This document shows positions 52,034 through 63,820 of a stretch of DNA of 64,000 nucleotides, one piece after another. Each line of letters begins with the position of its first letter. Positions within the stretch are counted from its first letter, which is position 1. The notes beneath the pieces were generated by a model that did no database searches, was not told the DNA's origin, and saw nothing but the letters and a program-made list of their open reading frames with translations. Location: NCBI GenBank assembly GCA_003116875.1, contig BCKT01000020.1, positions 62,001 to 126,000 of the forward strand. The letters run 5' to 3'. Source of the DNA: Takashimella koratensis. Taxonomy: Eukaryota; Basidiomycota; Tremellomycetes; Trichosporonales; Tetragoniomycetaceae. The position numbers and the translations under genes were made by a program.

Positions 52034-55000
52034 TTATGCTTGAGCCTCCTCACCCTCCATTCCATCCACATGCACCTCTCCGTCCATGGCGTCAGACTCA
52101 TCCTCCACCTCTGCTTTGGTATCCTCGTTCCCACCCACGCTCCTACGCCCTCTGCTCTTCGAGGCGCCCGTCTTGACGCCGATCCCACCTGTACTCGCTC
52201 TCGGCCCCTTGCCTCGACCTGGACCTTTCATCTCCTTGTCCTCCTTTACCTTGACGGTCTTGCTTCTGATCCCCTTCTCCAGCTCTTTCCCCTTGGCTGG
52301 ATCCTTCTCTTTCCCACCGACGCTGCGCCGGGGCTTGGACTTGGATCCCGAGACCGAAGACGATGGTGAGCTGGGGCCAACGTCCGGGGCAATCGGGGCG
52401 GCGCGCTTGGCGAGTGCAGGGGTGGTTGGCGGGGCGAGGTCGGACGGCGGTGGAGGTGGGAGAGTGAGAACCTGCCTGCCTGTATGTGTGTGAAGGGAGG
52501 TTACACTCGGTTCCCCGTTGGCGGCGTCTGTAGCATCGCCATTGGCCTTGGCTGTTAACTGTGTAGGCAAAGAGCTGTTTGGACCTGGGGGTACTGCCGC
52601 ACTGGCTGTAGCAACATCACCCTCAACAGCCCCATCCCGTTCCGACGGGAGGCATCGGATCGGCTGCGTCTTGTCTAGCGGCCATACTCCAATGTACCAA
52701 TTTGTTAATGGCGCAAGAGGCGGTTTCGACGGTCGCTGTGGCGCGCCATTCGCCCGGCTGTGTGCGATAGGTTGACCAGCTTCAAACGATGCCTTGACCT
52801 GCGAGCCAAGCGCTTTGGCATCGTCGTCCTCGGCATACACTTGTCGAGCGATGCACACTGATGCCGTCAGCGTTGAATTGAGCTTACATTCGACTTCTCT
52901 CACCATAGCCAAATCCATCCGACTTGACTTCTACGTCTACACCATGTGCGCCAGTCTTGAGACTGATCACATCCCCGTGCTGCACCGACAGTTCACCCCA
53001 CCTGACCCTCCCCGTCGCCGCTGTTGCCGATCGGCGAAACTTGATCATCCCATCGGATCCCAGGAAAAGAAACGCCACGATCGTGTCAGGTCCCACAGGG
53101 ATGAGCTGGTGTCAGTTTCGACCAGCCCATGAGACTTACAGGATGAGCTGAAGTTGGGAGGTGCGGCGGCATTGCTGCGATGAGGAGCGAGTTGAGCCTG
53201 ACGTCAGCACTGTACATTTTGCGCGACCTACTCAGCCTCGCCCGGGAAAACCCGGCCCATGCGCTCGTTGATGAGATCGGCGACCGCAAGGTGCACTGAA
53301 GACGCTATCTGCCACGGGGCAGTCGACTTGACAGCAAAATGGGCAATCTCAGGCGCGCCTTCAGGCCCAAGTTGCGCGGTGAAGAACGGTGAGAGTGCTC
53401 GTTCAGGTGCTTTCACAAGTCAGCAAATTTCCTTTGCTCCTCTTGACACTTGACGCCTACCTCGTCGACTGAACGGGGGCATTCGACTCCGCCGCCCAGA
53501 CCCCGCCCGCTGCAGCTTGACCAGCGCATCATTGGCGACCGCATTTACGTTCTCGTGACTTAAAACATGGAAAACGGCCGAACCCGACCCAAACGGCTCG
53601 TCGAGACCATGTCGGACAATCTTGATATCGTCCGCATAAACCGCTGCTGACCGTTTCATCGGGAAAGGCCACTGTGCGAATCCGTCATCCTGCCTCGTGC
53701 CCGTGCACACGGGGCGAGACGGATCCCGCAATGCTTCGTGCGTGAACACCTGATCCTCACCGCGAGGATTCGTCTCCTGACCATCAGCTTTGTCTCAGTC
53801 TCTTGCTCACCTCGCATGCCTCGCACTTCTCCACCCCCCAGGATCGGGCCTCGTTGGCACATCCGCACTTCTTACACACCCATCCTTGCCACCGATTTAC
53901 ATGCGCATCTTGCCGCCGTGCCACATAGATCGACTCTGGTGCCGCTGGCCGGAGTCGAAGACCCAGCTGCTCGGGTAACAACCGCGGCCAAACCCTGAGC
54001 GGGCCAGGCTTGCTCGATGTAGGTCCAACATGATCTATTGTCAGCTTTGTCCAGGCCTCAACCTACCTGGCGAGCTTTTGGCATCTCCAAAGAGCCAAAT
54101 GCACGATTCGTTCAAGCAGATATCACCCTGGGCGTACACCCTTGCTGACCGCCGTGAACACTGCGTACAGCTGTACATCCACTCTGGGTCTTCCGAGGTC
54201 TCTGCCGATTTGACTGTTGTCGAGCCTGAGATTCCCGGCCCACTGACAGGCCATGACGGCCGCGCATCGATTTGGGGAAAGTACGGCGTGGGTTGCCGCT
54301 GCACTTCGTCTTCGCTTGACCACCAGCAGGTCGACTGTATCCCCTCACACCACTCGAATCGAAACTTCCATACAACTTTTGTCGGCGCGTGCATCGGGCG
54401 CTCCTGCTCGACCTCGAAAAGTTTAATATCCAGTATTGGCTCGGTCTAACATGTTAGCTAACTCAACCCAAAACTCACCCATGCATCAACAATCCAGAAC
54501 CAGCCGAGCACGACAAAAGGCTGTGGGACTTTGAACGGCACCGGTGCGTAGTCGTTTGCAACAGCGACAGCGACAGGGGTTCTCGCTCGTTGCGCCATGA
54601 GGAGAGCCTCTACTGCGGGCGTCTCTGCAGGCGCGGACACACTGGCTGCCTTTGAGGCACTGCGAGAGGTGGTCGGGACGAGCTGGCCGATGGGCGAGGG
54701 TGTTGCCCGCAAGATCTCATCCGCGAGCGTATCTGGCCGTGGTGCATCGCTGACTCCCGATTCGAATGGCGTATTGGCCTTGTCGCTAGCAAACACCCGC
54801 GGTCTCGATGGTCCACTATAGTCAGCTCTAAACCTTGATTGCCACGTACATGGAGGTTATAATCGTTCCCGTATCCTTCCCTGTACCCCAGAACCAGCCT
54901 TGCCCGGGCGTTTCTCCCTCCAGAATCACACCTCTCGCGATCCCACCAGCGCCAATCTCGACGCTCCCACCTTCCGTTGGGACCGGGTCACGGAGATACT

Positions 55001-55691
55001 CTGCCGCGGCCTGAAGGGCGCGCCGCGTCGACGCCCATAGCGGGCAATACCCCCGCATCTTGCCGAGCTCGGGCTTGCTCCTGTTCGCCTCGACACGGGC
55101 AAAGTACGCTTCGTCAGCTTTCGTGAGGGGGAGGTCTTCGTTGGCCACGCCAACGGGAAGCGCGCCAGAGGGCCGGTAGACGCGGGCACGCGAGCGTTTC
55201 GGGAGCGACCCGTCTGGGCGTAACGAGGTGGGGTCGATCTCGGACGCGGAGAGTTGGCGCTTCTTACGGACGCGTTTCGTACGACCAGGGTCGTCTCCAT
55301 TGGTAGTGTCCATTCCGGCATCTACGGGTCCACCGGTGGCGACGTCGCCATCAACGGGGTCAACGTCCATCTCGGAAGTCGCGACGGGAGAAGAGCGGCC
55401 CATGGAGATATCGGTGGGTTCTGGGACAGGATCAGGTTGGGTCGGCGCGGAGTGGACAGTGGGAAGGGCAGGTACGGGAATGGCTGGCGGAGGCATCAGG
55501 GGAGGAGGAAGTGGTTTGGAGGTTTGGTCGGGATGTGTCGAGATGCCGTTAGAGTGGGCAGCTGGTGTAGGTCGAGGTTGGGGAAGGGGAGGAGGGGGAA
55601 GTGATTGGAGTGGGGTAGAGGCAGCTGGTGCAGAGGCAGGACCAGGTGCAGGGCCCACGGGCTGCTCGCCAGTGGACGAGGGGGGCTCCAT
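52034..55691 (-). CDS. AlkB-like (2OG-Fe(II) oxygenase fold) protein with zinc-ribbon motifs, probably lacking the iron site
   Basis: Nine exons on the minus strand: 55691-54850, 54815-54479, 54445-54067, 54034-53811, 53776-53461, 53409-53232, 53197-53140, 53105-52904, 52857-52034; 1119 residues. Order: about 250 disordered P/S-rich residues with a basic KRVRKKRQ stretch; a middle part with zinc ribbons (CTQC...CLNESC and CKKCGCANEARSWG...CEAC); then an AlkB-like region: SAAVYADDIKIVRHGLDEP, APERALSPFFTAQLG, LNSLLIAAMPPH, DTIVAFLFLGSDGMIKFRR, LSVQHGDVISLKTGAH, FGYVCIARQV; and a basic tail with two near-identical RRSVGG motifs. Fungal relatives carry an HxD iron pair after the NSLL strand; here I read SAHPLIP, with no aspartate. 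The arginine of the final CIAR motif remains. Nuclear DNA/RNA-related role inferred. Confidence 0.6.
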
Positions 55692-56120
55692 GGCTGGCTA
55701 GTGACGACCGAGGACGCTTCCAAGGATCATATGTAAGAGGGAAGAGTTTGGGAGCGTCGTGCTGGCAGGGGGACGGGATGAGCGCGAGTCGATTGTTATA
55801 TTACGGTATCTTGCTCTCGTGTTCTTTTTTCTCAAAGTCGATGGTGATAGACCGGCCAACGGGCACGGGAATGCACAGGGAGCGGGTAGAAGTCAAGTCT
55901 CGAGCAAGCCGTGTCGCCTGGTTGCGTTCTCGTCTCTCTTGGACGCTATTGTATAGCTAGAGAGAGAGATGAGATGGGCGGGAGATGAGGGGATGGGTCA
56001 AGGTGGAAAGCTAAAGTTGACATTTCTCGCCCAAATGACTGAAAATGAACCAAATCGCCAAACCCTATCTCAACTCTGCACCATCCCTCATACCTGCTCA
56101 CCCACCTTAAGTCACTAACC
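55692..56120. promoter_or_regulatory. Divergent promoter of the AlkB-like and nucleoside transporter genes
   Basis: 429 bases between start codons at 55691 (minus) and 56121 (plus). An AGAGAGAGAGA tract is at about 55961-55971. No specific factor site recognised. Confidence 0.4.
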
Positions 56121-57749
56121 ATGCTCAAGGCAATACAGGCCTATATCGCTCCCGAGCAGCCGCAGGGGTATCAGGCGGTCTCGACGAGCGACGTTGGGCC
56201 CGTTGGACCGTCTGCACCGATCCTCCCGCCCACACCGGTCGTCGCGACGCCGCACGCGCAGGAAGGGCTCCGGCATTCTCGCGGGGTGTACATCTGTTTC
56301 TGGGGGCTAGGCGCTGGCATCTTGCTCAGCTGGAATGGTCAGTTCAACTTTGACTTTTTCACCTCCGATTCCAATGCTGACAATCGTATAGTCCTTCTCA
56401 ACACCTTACCCCTGCTCATCTCCTTCTTCCCCGTCGGATCGCCGTACCGCAACAGCCTTCCAAGCTACCTCTCGACTGTTTTCTGCTTCGGCAACCTCAT
56501 CTTCCTCGGCACCGCTCAACGCAACGTTGACAAAGTAAGCTTCCCTTCTTCCCCTCCTTCCTCCACCCAACTGACCTGTCCAGGTCCTCCCAGCGATTCG
56601 ACTACACTGGTCCCTCCTCCTGCTACTCGCCGCGTCCATCTTCATCGCTTTCCCTGTCATTCCTTTCATCCTCCCAGCACTTTCCGCTGCGTCCTCACCT
56701 TTCCTCCTTCCCTTCCTCCTCCTTCTCACCCTCGTCCTCTCTATCTCATGCTCATTCCTCCAATCGGCAGTCTTCGCGCTCTCCGCGCTCTGGGGGTCGC
56801 AGGAGGTTCTCGCCGTCATGTCGGGTCAAGGTGGGATCGCCGTCCTCGTCTCTGGCGCCCAGTGCATCATCGCCATTCTCTCCGCAGCGTCCCCGAGCAA
56901 CGCAGGGTCTCAAGCTCCGCCTTCGATCGCCAGCAGCTCCGGCCTATGGGCAATGGGCGCAGCAGGGGCCGTCGCGTGTATCGCAGCTGAACGGTACCTC
57001 ACCCGCCACCCAGAATACCACACCGTCCTCGTCCCGTTCGAGCACAGGAAGAGCGAGATCTCGGACAGTGCAAAAGCAAGGAGAATGATGAGAGATGTAT
57101 TCCAGAAGAACTTTGGGCTCGAACTCGCAGCGTTCTGGGCACTCGTTGTCACTTTGGTACGCGCCTGTCTTTGTCCTCAGCTAACACCCAGGCAATCTTC
57201 CCACCTATCACGACCATCATTACTTCTGTTCACGAGCCGCCCCCTCGTCTGCTTCAACCTCAAGTCTTCATCGCGCTTCATTTTCTCATCTTCAACACTG
57301 GCGACTTTGTCGGCCGTACCTACCTTCCCCCGTTCGCTCTTGCTGCCGGGATGCGACGGAGCCGCGTGGTTGCCTTTTCTTTCGCCCGAACCATCTTCCC
57401 CGCCCTCTTCCTCATGTGTCATATCTCCACCCGCTCCTCATCCGTGCGCGTACTCATCAACTCGGACATTGCCTACTTTCTCATCCTTTTCGCCTTTGGC
57501 TCATCTAATGGGTACGTTCCATTCATCCCTACACCAACTGACACCAGATTCGTAACTTCCATGACTATGATTCACTCGTCTTCGCCGACACTCAACCCTT
57601 CGATTTCCGAGGAAGAGAAGGATATCGCGGGCACGTTGACGGCGTTCTGTCTCGTTGCGGGGCTGGCGGGGGGAAGTATTTCGAGTTTTGCGTTCACCTA
57701 CGCGGTGAGCGGCGGAACACCGGCTGGGGCAGTAGTTGGTGGACATTGA
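56121..57749 (+). CDS. Equilibrative nucleoside transporter (ENT family)
   Basis: Exons 56121-56337, 56392-56534, 56584-57156, 57192-57511, 57548-57749; 484 residues. ENT proteins move nucleosides (yeast Fun26 acts in the vacuole) across membranes. About 11 hydrophobic spans are visible. Family features: GVYICFWGLGAGILLSWNVL in span 1 (the usual GxGxLLPWN), GSQEVLAVMSGQGGIAVLVSG (span 5, GQGxAG-like), a charged central loop (RKSEISDSAKARRMM), FWALVVTLAIFPPI, LIFNTGDFVGR in span 8 and AFGSSNGF...EEEKDIAGTLTAFCL in spans 10-11. Length and order match family members. Divergent from the AlkB-like gene. Confidence 0.93.
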
Positions 57750-57844
57750 GTAGGCGTGTGGTGTATTTTTTCGCCTTGCATTGGTTTCATCTCGGCTTCT
57801 ATGTACAGTTGGTTCCCGCTCCACATCTTGCTACTCCCTCGTGA

Positions 57845-58609
57845 CTACTCCTCCTCATAGCTTCCCTCTTGCTCTGTCCCAACCATGAGCGGAGTGATGT
57901 ACAATTTGTATCCCCAAGTCGGGACCGGTTCTTCTCCTGCCCGGGAATATCGAAGTTTTTTGCCCCAAGGCCACTCCATGAGCTCTGCGTGGTGTCAGCA
58001 TGACTTGTACATTCTTTGGTAACCTTACCAAAATGAAACTTCACGGTCTCATCGTCTACAACAAACTGCATGAGCCGAGGCTTTGGGACTGTAGTGAGGT
58101 GGACGAGCAGGGGCGGTAGGAGGGTCTAGTTGTGTGAGCTGGTCCCGTTATTTCAAGTTGGAAGCCGGTGACCACCTACTTGAAGTGTTTGATCGATACT
58201 TGCGCTTTCCTGCGCCGAGGGTGTCACTCCTGCTTCCAGCTCCCTTATGGCCACCTTGACGATTCGGCTGGTAAAGTGATGGTCATCAGTAGAGGTCACG
58301 GCTGAAGCTGATCCGATTGATGAAGAAGGATTTAGGAGACCAGAGTAATAGGGCTCACTGGGTAGCCTTGACATGCAGGATCTTTTGAGTGCCAGGACGG
58401 AACGAAAAATTGGATGCCCTCTGTTCCTCGACGCCGTCCTCATAGTCGACTTGAACGTCAATGGCGTCAATGTCGGCAGCTTCCGAGCTGTCGCTAGTGG
58501 AGGGGTCGGCATCGGTCGGGGTTGAGATTCGAGGGAACGATGAGGTGGATGAGGAGCACGGGGTGAGTGCCGGAGGCGATGGAGTCGGGGTGGAGAGTGG
58601 GTAGACCAT
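57845..58609 (-). CDS. Small conserved-looking protein, function unknown
   Basis: Exons on the minus strand: 58609-58359, 58267-58180, 58065-58029, 57984-57845; 171 residues, all phases close. I do not recognise it. The first half is P/S/T-rich and acidic (EAADIDAIDVQVDYEDGVEE); the second half looks like a compact domain: GTQKILHVKATHRIVKVAIR, ELEAGVTPSAQES, FVVDDETVKFHFGELMEWP, KKLRYSRAGEEPVPTWGYKL, YITPLMVGTE. The protein ends in an acidic tail. It lies convergent with the transporter gene and divergent from the small coiled-coil gene. Confidence 0.65.
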
Positions 58610-58700
58610 GATGCTGATGCTGAAGTGATCGATGAGGAGGAAGAGGGAGAGGAAGAGGGAGAGTCGGATGGAAGGTGATGACGCGAGGAGCGATCAACAG

Positions 58701-58701
<1 letters not shown>

Positions 58702-58743
<42 letters not shown>
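58702..58743. repeat. (CA)21 dinucleotide microsatellite
   Basis: 42 bases of perfect CA repeat, between two divergent start codons (58609 minus and 58816 plus), only about 73 bases upstream of the latter. Confidence 0.98.
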
Positions 58744-58744
<1 letters not shown>

Positions 58745-58815
58745 CCGCCACTTGACTTGCACCTTGCCTCATCCCCATCCTCTTCTCTACCATCGCCCAT
58801 ACAAACCGCAACACA

Positions 58816-59454
58816 ATGTCAGAGGATCCCCTCAACACGTTCAGAGCTCAGGAGCAAGAGCTGATCGCCAAGCTCGTGGCCGCGATTTCTGCAATCACTC
58901 AACACCAGGCAGCGGCAGATGGCTACGAGGCGATCCTGAACCATCCCGTTCGTCTTCCCCTACTCTACTCTCACTCCCGTGTTCTTCATCCATCCTCTGT
59001 CCCTCCTCGCCTCTCCTCCCACCCATGCATGGTATCCTGACAGCAGTAGTACGACCTTGGGAAAAAAAGGTACTTCAAGTTCAAATTGGACCTCGACCAA
59101 GAGAACGTCAAGATCTCGGAATGGAAGGTTAAGGAGAAGGATTTGGTGGCAAGGCTGGAAGTCATTCGAGCTCAGTTGCGTCCCGTGAGTCAACCGGCTC
59201 GGTTCATCAATGGTTTCCAAGCTCCTAACATGGTATCTTAAAAGATCGAGGAGAAAGCGTACAAGCGTCTCACCCTACAAGCCAAGATCATCGAATTGGA
59301 GCAAGCACGAGTCTCTATCTCGGCATCCATTTTCCAGATTATCGCGAGCTCCAAAAACACCATGAAGAAGGCATGCGAGGAACTCCGTACCGAAATGGAC
59401 GCTCTGAACGAAAGAATCGAAAAACTCAAGAAGGACGTCGAAGACCTCTTCTAA
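58816..59454 (+). CDS. Small coiled-coil protein, paralogue of the gene at 46 kb
   Basis: Exons 58816-58947, 59050-59184, 59245-59454; 158 residues, all phase 0. Almost the whole chain is predicted helical with heptads: EQELIAKLVAAISAITQHQA, LDQENVKISEWKVKEKDLVA, KRLTLQAKIIELEQARVSIS and LNERIEKLKKDVEDLF. The donor of intron 1 is GTTCGT and its acceptor CAGCAGTAG was chosen to keep the frame of YDLGKKRYFKFKLDLD. The protein resembles small coiled-coil components of kinetochore or cytoskeletal complexes in size only; no family is claimed. A diverged, apparently frameshifted copy lies at 45907-46565. Confidence 0.7.
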
Positions 59455-59851
59455 ACTGCTCCATATTCCTTCCCCCTTACCTCTCCGTTGTAATAAGTTA
59501 CATGTAGCCACGAGCCATTTCCGATTCGCTTCACTATCCCATAGAAAAGTAAACCTCCCAAATCGCATGTAGAGAGATCTCTGGACTTGAGAGAGAGCTG
59601 GCCTGGGAGTTTGGTGATAGTCATTGACCACTGCTCTGAGCGTTTTTGTTGTTGTTTTGTTATTGTTGTCGAGTGGCGTCCCGTCCCTTGGGCAACATCA
59701 ATCTTGGGCTCGTCCCCATCAATAGTCTCTCTCGCCATCACCATCACCATCACCGACTTTTTCTCTCTCCTCTTTTCCACTCTTCCTCTTTCACTCGTCC
59801 ACCACTCAACTTTCAGCTGACACCCGCCTACCCATTGGGTGGATCCTCACC
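59455..59851. other. Intergenic region before the proline-rich gene
   Basis: 397 bases between two plus-strand genes. CATCAC repeats at about 59737-59753 and a pyrimidine-rich tract just before 59852 fit a promoter/5' UTR. An ORF reads through this region in frame with the next gene but has no coding signature there. Confidence 0.4.
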
Positions 59852-62069
59852 ATGCCTCCGCCTTCCCAATCCCGTGAGTTGCCCCTTCCTCCCGCATCTT
59901 CACCTTCCTTCCTGCTCACATGTCCCAGACGGCGGCGTCGGGAACAACCCACCTTCACTTCCCCTCCCACCCACACCCCTCCCACCCACCACCTCTTCCA
60001 CCCATCCTCCTCACCCTGACCCTCACCCTCGACTCACGGCCCGGACCTCCCCAATCGCCTCTGAAGTCGGGATGCAACCTCGTCTGTCAAGACCAACTAT
60101 GACTCCACCTTCCCAGCTTTGTGCCGGTACCTTGACGCCAGCCGCCACTCACCCTTCTCTCACTGGGTCCGGGTCCCTCTCTTCTCGCTCTGACGAAGCT
60201 CCCACCGCTCCTGTCGCCCTTGGTTCTCGGTACCATCGCAAAGACCCAACAAGTATCTCCAAGCTCGCTTCCAAGATCGCACCCGAGACCAAACCTACTC
60301 TCTCCGACCCAGACCCCAGCCCCCACTTGAAACCATCCGTATCCAAGCCCCGGCCGTCCAAGCCCAAGGCCCGTCCCAGAGCTAGTGGGAGCGAACCTCA
60401 CCCTCTTGGCCCGCCAGGACAACTCAGTCGCCGCCTGGACCGCCTGATGCGCCGTTGGCTCGGGTACGACGAGGTCACCATCACACCTGTCGCCGACCCT
60501 GTCCCTACATTGTCTTCTCCAGCTGCAGTTGGTGTTGCGTCGACCTCTTCAGTGACAGGAGCGACTGAAGACATAGGTGATCCCACGCCCACTCCCACGC
60601 ACCAGTGCTCTGACGAAGCTACGCCGCCCCCGCCGCCGGTGCCGCCACTTGCGAAGTCGATGCCGACGACAGAACTACTCTCATTCGTCCGAGCTTCACG
60701 CCGCGTCCCTGGCGCACCTCTCACTCCTCCTCTCTCTCCCCACTCGAACAGCGGCACCCACTCGATTCACGACACTTACTCGACTGCTCCACACCAGCCC
60801 ATCTCCGACGCCACCCCGCTGCTCTACCCTCCCCCCCTGTCCATTCCCTTCTCCGCCCTCACCCCGACCGAACACACTTCGGCGATCCTCTCCGTCGTCC
60901 GCGCCGCGCACCTCGGCTTACTCGACCCCACCCTCATCCGTTATCCCGCCGCTATGAGAGTCTACGATGTTGTCCGCCTCTTGTATACATGGATGTTGGA
61001 CGCGTATGAGATTATTGCGATAGCCACGGAAAGGGTGGACGTGTTGGAGGAACAGTTGAAGGCGATGGTGTTTCGGCCTGTCCCCGGGACGGCTACTTTG
61101 ACCAGCACAAGCGAGCTCGACAAGCACAATGGCCACGACCGCGACAGGGACGAAAGACGAAGGGAAGAGACCGGCAAGATTGGTTCAGTGGGAAAAAATG
61201 ACAAACTCAAGTCAGGCCCAAGTCCCACAGCCACAAACCGAAGTAAAGCTACCGAGCCCACCCCAACTCCTACCAGGGACGATCTGATACAGGAGAACGG
61301 AAAGCTCAAGGACCAACTGGCGCGCGTGACGGAAGGGTTTGAGCGAATGCAGCGAGGCGCGGCGATCACGAGGAAAGGGGTGATTGGGATGTCTGAGACG
61401 ATTCAGAAACTCGAACGGCGAGTTCAAGAGCTTGAGAATCGTGATACCCAATCTTCCGCTTCTCAGTCGTCGCCATCACAACCTACATCTACCTCGGTAA
61501 AGAAGAAACCGCCTCCCACTCCAGTTCCATTTACCGCGGCGACACCTCCTGAACCGGGTGAGACGGTCTTTGGACCCGAACCGCCACCCAACTTTATCCG
61601 CCACAACTCGCCCACTGGCTCATCGACCTCATCGCTTCCGCCTCGAACTCCGCCAATCTTCTACGACCCGTACATGTTCCCCGACGGTTTCCACCGGGAC
61701 AATCTGACCGAGGACGATGATGAGGACTGGGACGAAGAAGGAGAGGGAGAGGGAGAGGTAGAGGGTGTAGAAGAATTCAAGATCCCATTGGGAACGTTGG
61801 AGTTTGTAACTCAGACAAGAGGGGATACGGCTAGGAAGGTGACGATTGATATTTCGGATCCAGCGTTTATGGAGACGCTGAGAGAGACGGCTACGGCGTT
61901 GTTTGGGTTGAAGAGGGGGTTGGGAAGAGGTGGGACGAAGCAGGGGATAGGAAGCGGGGCCAAGGTGAGAGGGAAGGGGAAGGGGACGGGGGAGGAGAAG
62001 GGGAAGGGGGAGAGTACAAAGGCGGCGGTGAACACTCTCATGGATCTGGATTTGGACGACCTCGATTAG
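59852..62069 (+). CDS. Proline/serine-rich coiled-coil protein, function unknown
   Basis: Exons 59852-59873 and 59929-62069; 720 residues. The 7-codon first exon is preceded by CACC and spliced in phase 1. I do not recognise a family. The first 250 residues are P/T/S-rich and basic (KPRPSKPKARPRASG), then QLSRRLDRLMRRWLGYDEV, a P-rich linker, a folded-looking helical part (SAILSVVRAAHLGLLDPTLI, YDVVRLLYTWMLDAYEIIAI, ERVDVLEEQLKAMVF), a coiled coil (ENGKLKDQLARVTEGFERMQ; ETIQKLERRVQELEN), an acidic patch (EDDDEDWDEEGEGEGE) and a final region with PLGTLEFVTQTRGDTARKVT before a GKG-rich basic tail. The helical part could be a small protein-interaction domain. Confidence 0.75.
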
Positions 62070-62479
62070 CTCGGGGATAATGACAACGGTCATGAGGCCG
62101 TCAATAGCGAGCACGAAGACGAATACGAAGGCGATCACCAAAAGCGAGAACGGCTGGAGCGTTAACAAAACGTGACAAGATTGGTCTTTTGAAAAGGTTG
62201 GGATATTGTAAAGTAAGCAAACGAGCAGATCAACAGTACAGTAGTGTATGGTGTACCCCGCTCGTTCGTACTTTCGTGTATCTGTGATTTAGCGACTGTG
62301 GGCCATAGCTTCTCGTACACGGTAGTCCATTTCCGCGTCAACTGTGATTCCCCAGCATTCTCATTTCCTGTACACATTCATTGGCTTCCCATTCTTGTTC
62401 TCTACCAATTCCTACCAATTCCTCTTCATGCATCATTTCCTTTTTAACCTATCCATCTCTTCTTCATCTTAATCCCTTC
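62070..62479. other. Intergenic region between convergent genes
   Basis: 410 bases holding the two 3' UTRs. A short direct repeat CTACCAATTC occurs at about 62402 and 62412. Nothing else recognised. Confidence 0.4.
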
Positions 62480-63820
62480 TTACTCGTCCGAAACATGAAT
62501 CAACAATTTCCCTGTCGTCCCTCGACCCGTGATATCCTCTTGAGTCTGCCTAACCCCTTCCGCCGAGAACGGGTAAATTTTATGGGTCGCAAACTTTAAT
62601 CCTCCATCTTTCACAATCTCCAATAACTCTGAAGCGTACATTGCGAAATCCTCGGGTGTATCGATGAACGGGTTCAGTGTCGGTCGAGTTACTTTGAGGA
62701 CTTTGGGTGAGAGTTTGAGTGGTGAAAAGGGAGGAACGGGACCAGAGGCGTTACCAAAAGTTACAATGGTAGCCCGAGGTCGAACGACAAGAAAGTCTTC
62801 TTCCCAGGTATCGGCACCGACACCGTCGTATACGGCGTGAACGCCCTTGCCCTCGGACAGGCGAAGGACCTGAGAGTGGGTCAGTGGTTATTCAAGCAGT
62901 GGTGAATGGATCAAAGTAACGCGGTAGCCAAGGACAGAATGCTCAGACAGACAACACGGACGACTAACGTCACCCGTGTCGCCCGTGTCGCCCGTGTGAC
63001 TCACCTCCTTGACAGTCTCCTCACTGCTTAGCGAAGTAAGCAAAACATGTTCGGCTCCGTTTGCTTTTGCCAACTCTGCTTTCTCTGGGGTCGATGTCGT
63101 CCCGATCACATGAGCTCCCTTATACCTCCCAAGTTGACAGAGCAACAGTCCCACACCTCCCGCTGCAGCACGAACGAGCACGTAATCCCCCTTCTTAAGC
63201 TCGTAGCTCTCCTTGGTTAGAGTCATCGCTGTGAGGGCGACAGTCGCGATGGATACCCCGTCTTGAGGAGCGACGCCATCGGGGATCGGCGCGACCTTCC
63301 ACCAAGGGGCAACGACGTATTCAGCGAATGCGGACCCGCAGGGAGTGAAGACTCGTTGACCGAGAGTCAAGGCAGGGAGAGAGGTAGGGACAGAGTTGGC
63401 ACTGGAAGGGAGGTGCACAATGGTACCGACAGCGTCTTGACCTTGGATGAAGGGGAGAGAGACCGGGTAAAGGCCCGAGCGGCGGTCTAAGGATTGGTTT
63501 AGTGTGGGTCGGAAAGTGAGGAAAGGGCGTGGAGAGGAGGTGAGGATAAGAGGTGAAGAGAATAGGATCTTACAATTGTCAATGTAGTTGGCTCCGCTGG
63601 AACGAGATGGGATCGGAGGTGAAAAGAGAATCAACAGTCAGCATCAATCGTTCACACCCAACAGTCGCATCTAGTCATCACCGTAGGTTATGGCCGTGGC
63701 GACAGCCGTGGTCAGTGGTACTCACGTCCACTCGACTTTGATGAGCACCTCGTCCGCCTTGGGCGTGGGGACAGGGACCTCACGAAGGACGCTTTTCTCA
63801 GGCCCGCCGGTCTCCTCGAT
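62480..63820 (-). CDS. Zinc-independent quinone oxidoreductase (NADPH:quinone reductase), 5' end outside the window
   Basis: Visible exons on the minus strand: 63820-63726, 63596-63574, 63486-63005, 62869-62480; 329 residues and stop. The first exon(s), expected to encode about ten residues (Mxxxxxx before IEETGGPE), are not seen down to 64000. Family features: ETGGPEKSVLREVPVPTPKA, GANYIDNYRRSGLYPVSLPF, QGQDAVGTIV, AAAGGVGLLLCQLGRYKGAHVIGTTST (nucleotide-binding fold), KANGAEHVLL, VHAVYDGVGADTW, VTFGNASGPVPPFSPLKLSPK and the end GRGTTGKLLI. It reduces quinones with NADPH, like yeast Zta1. A 23-nt exon carries GANYID. The intron 62870-63004 holds a 9-base repeat, CGTGTCGCC, repeated. Confidence 0.93.

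Noticed and set aside
58702..58743. CA repeat as telomere or centromere marker
   Set aside because: A dinucleotide tract of 42 bases among housekeeping genes has neither the sequence nor the context of a telomere or centromere.
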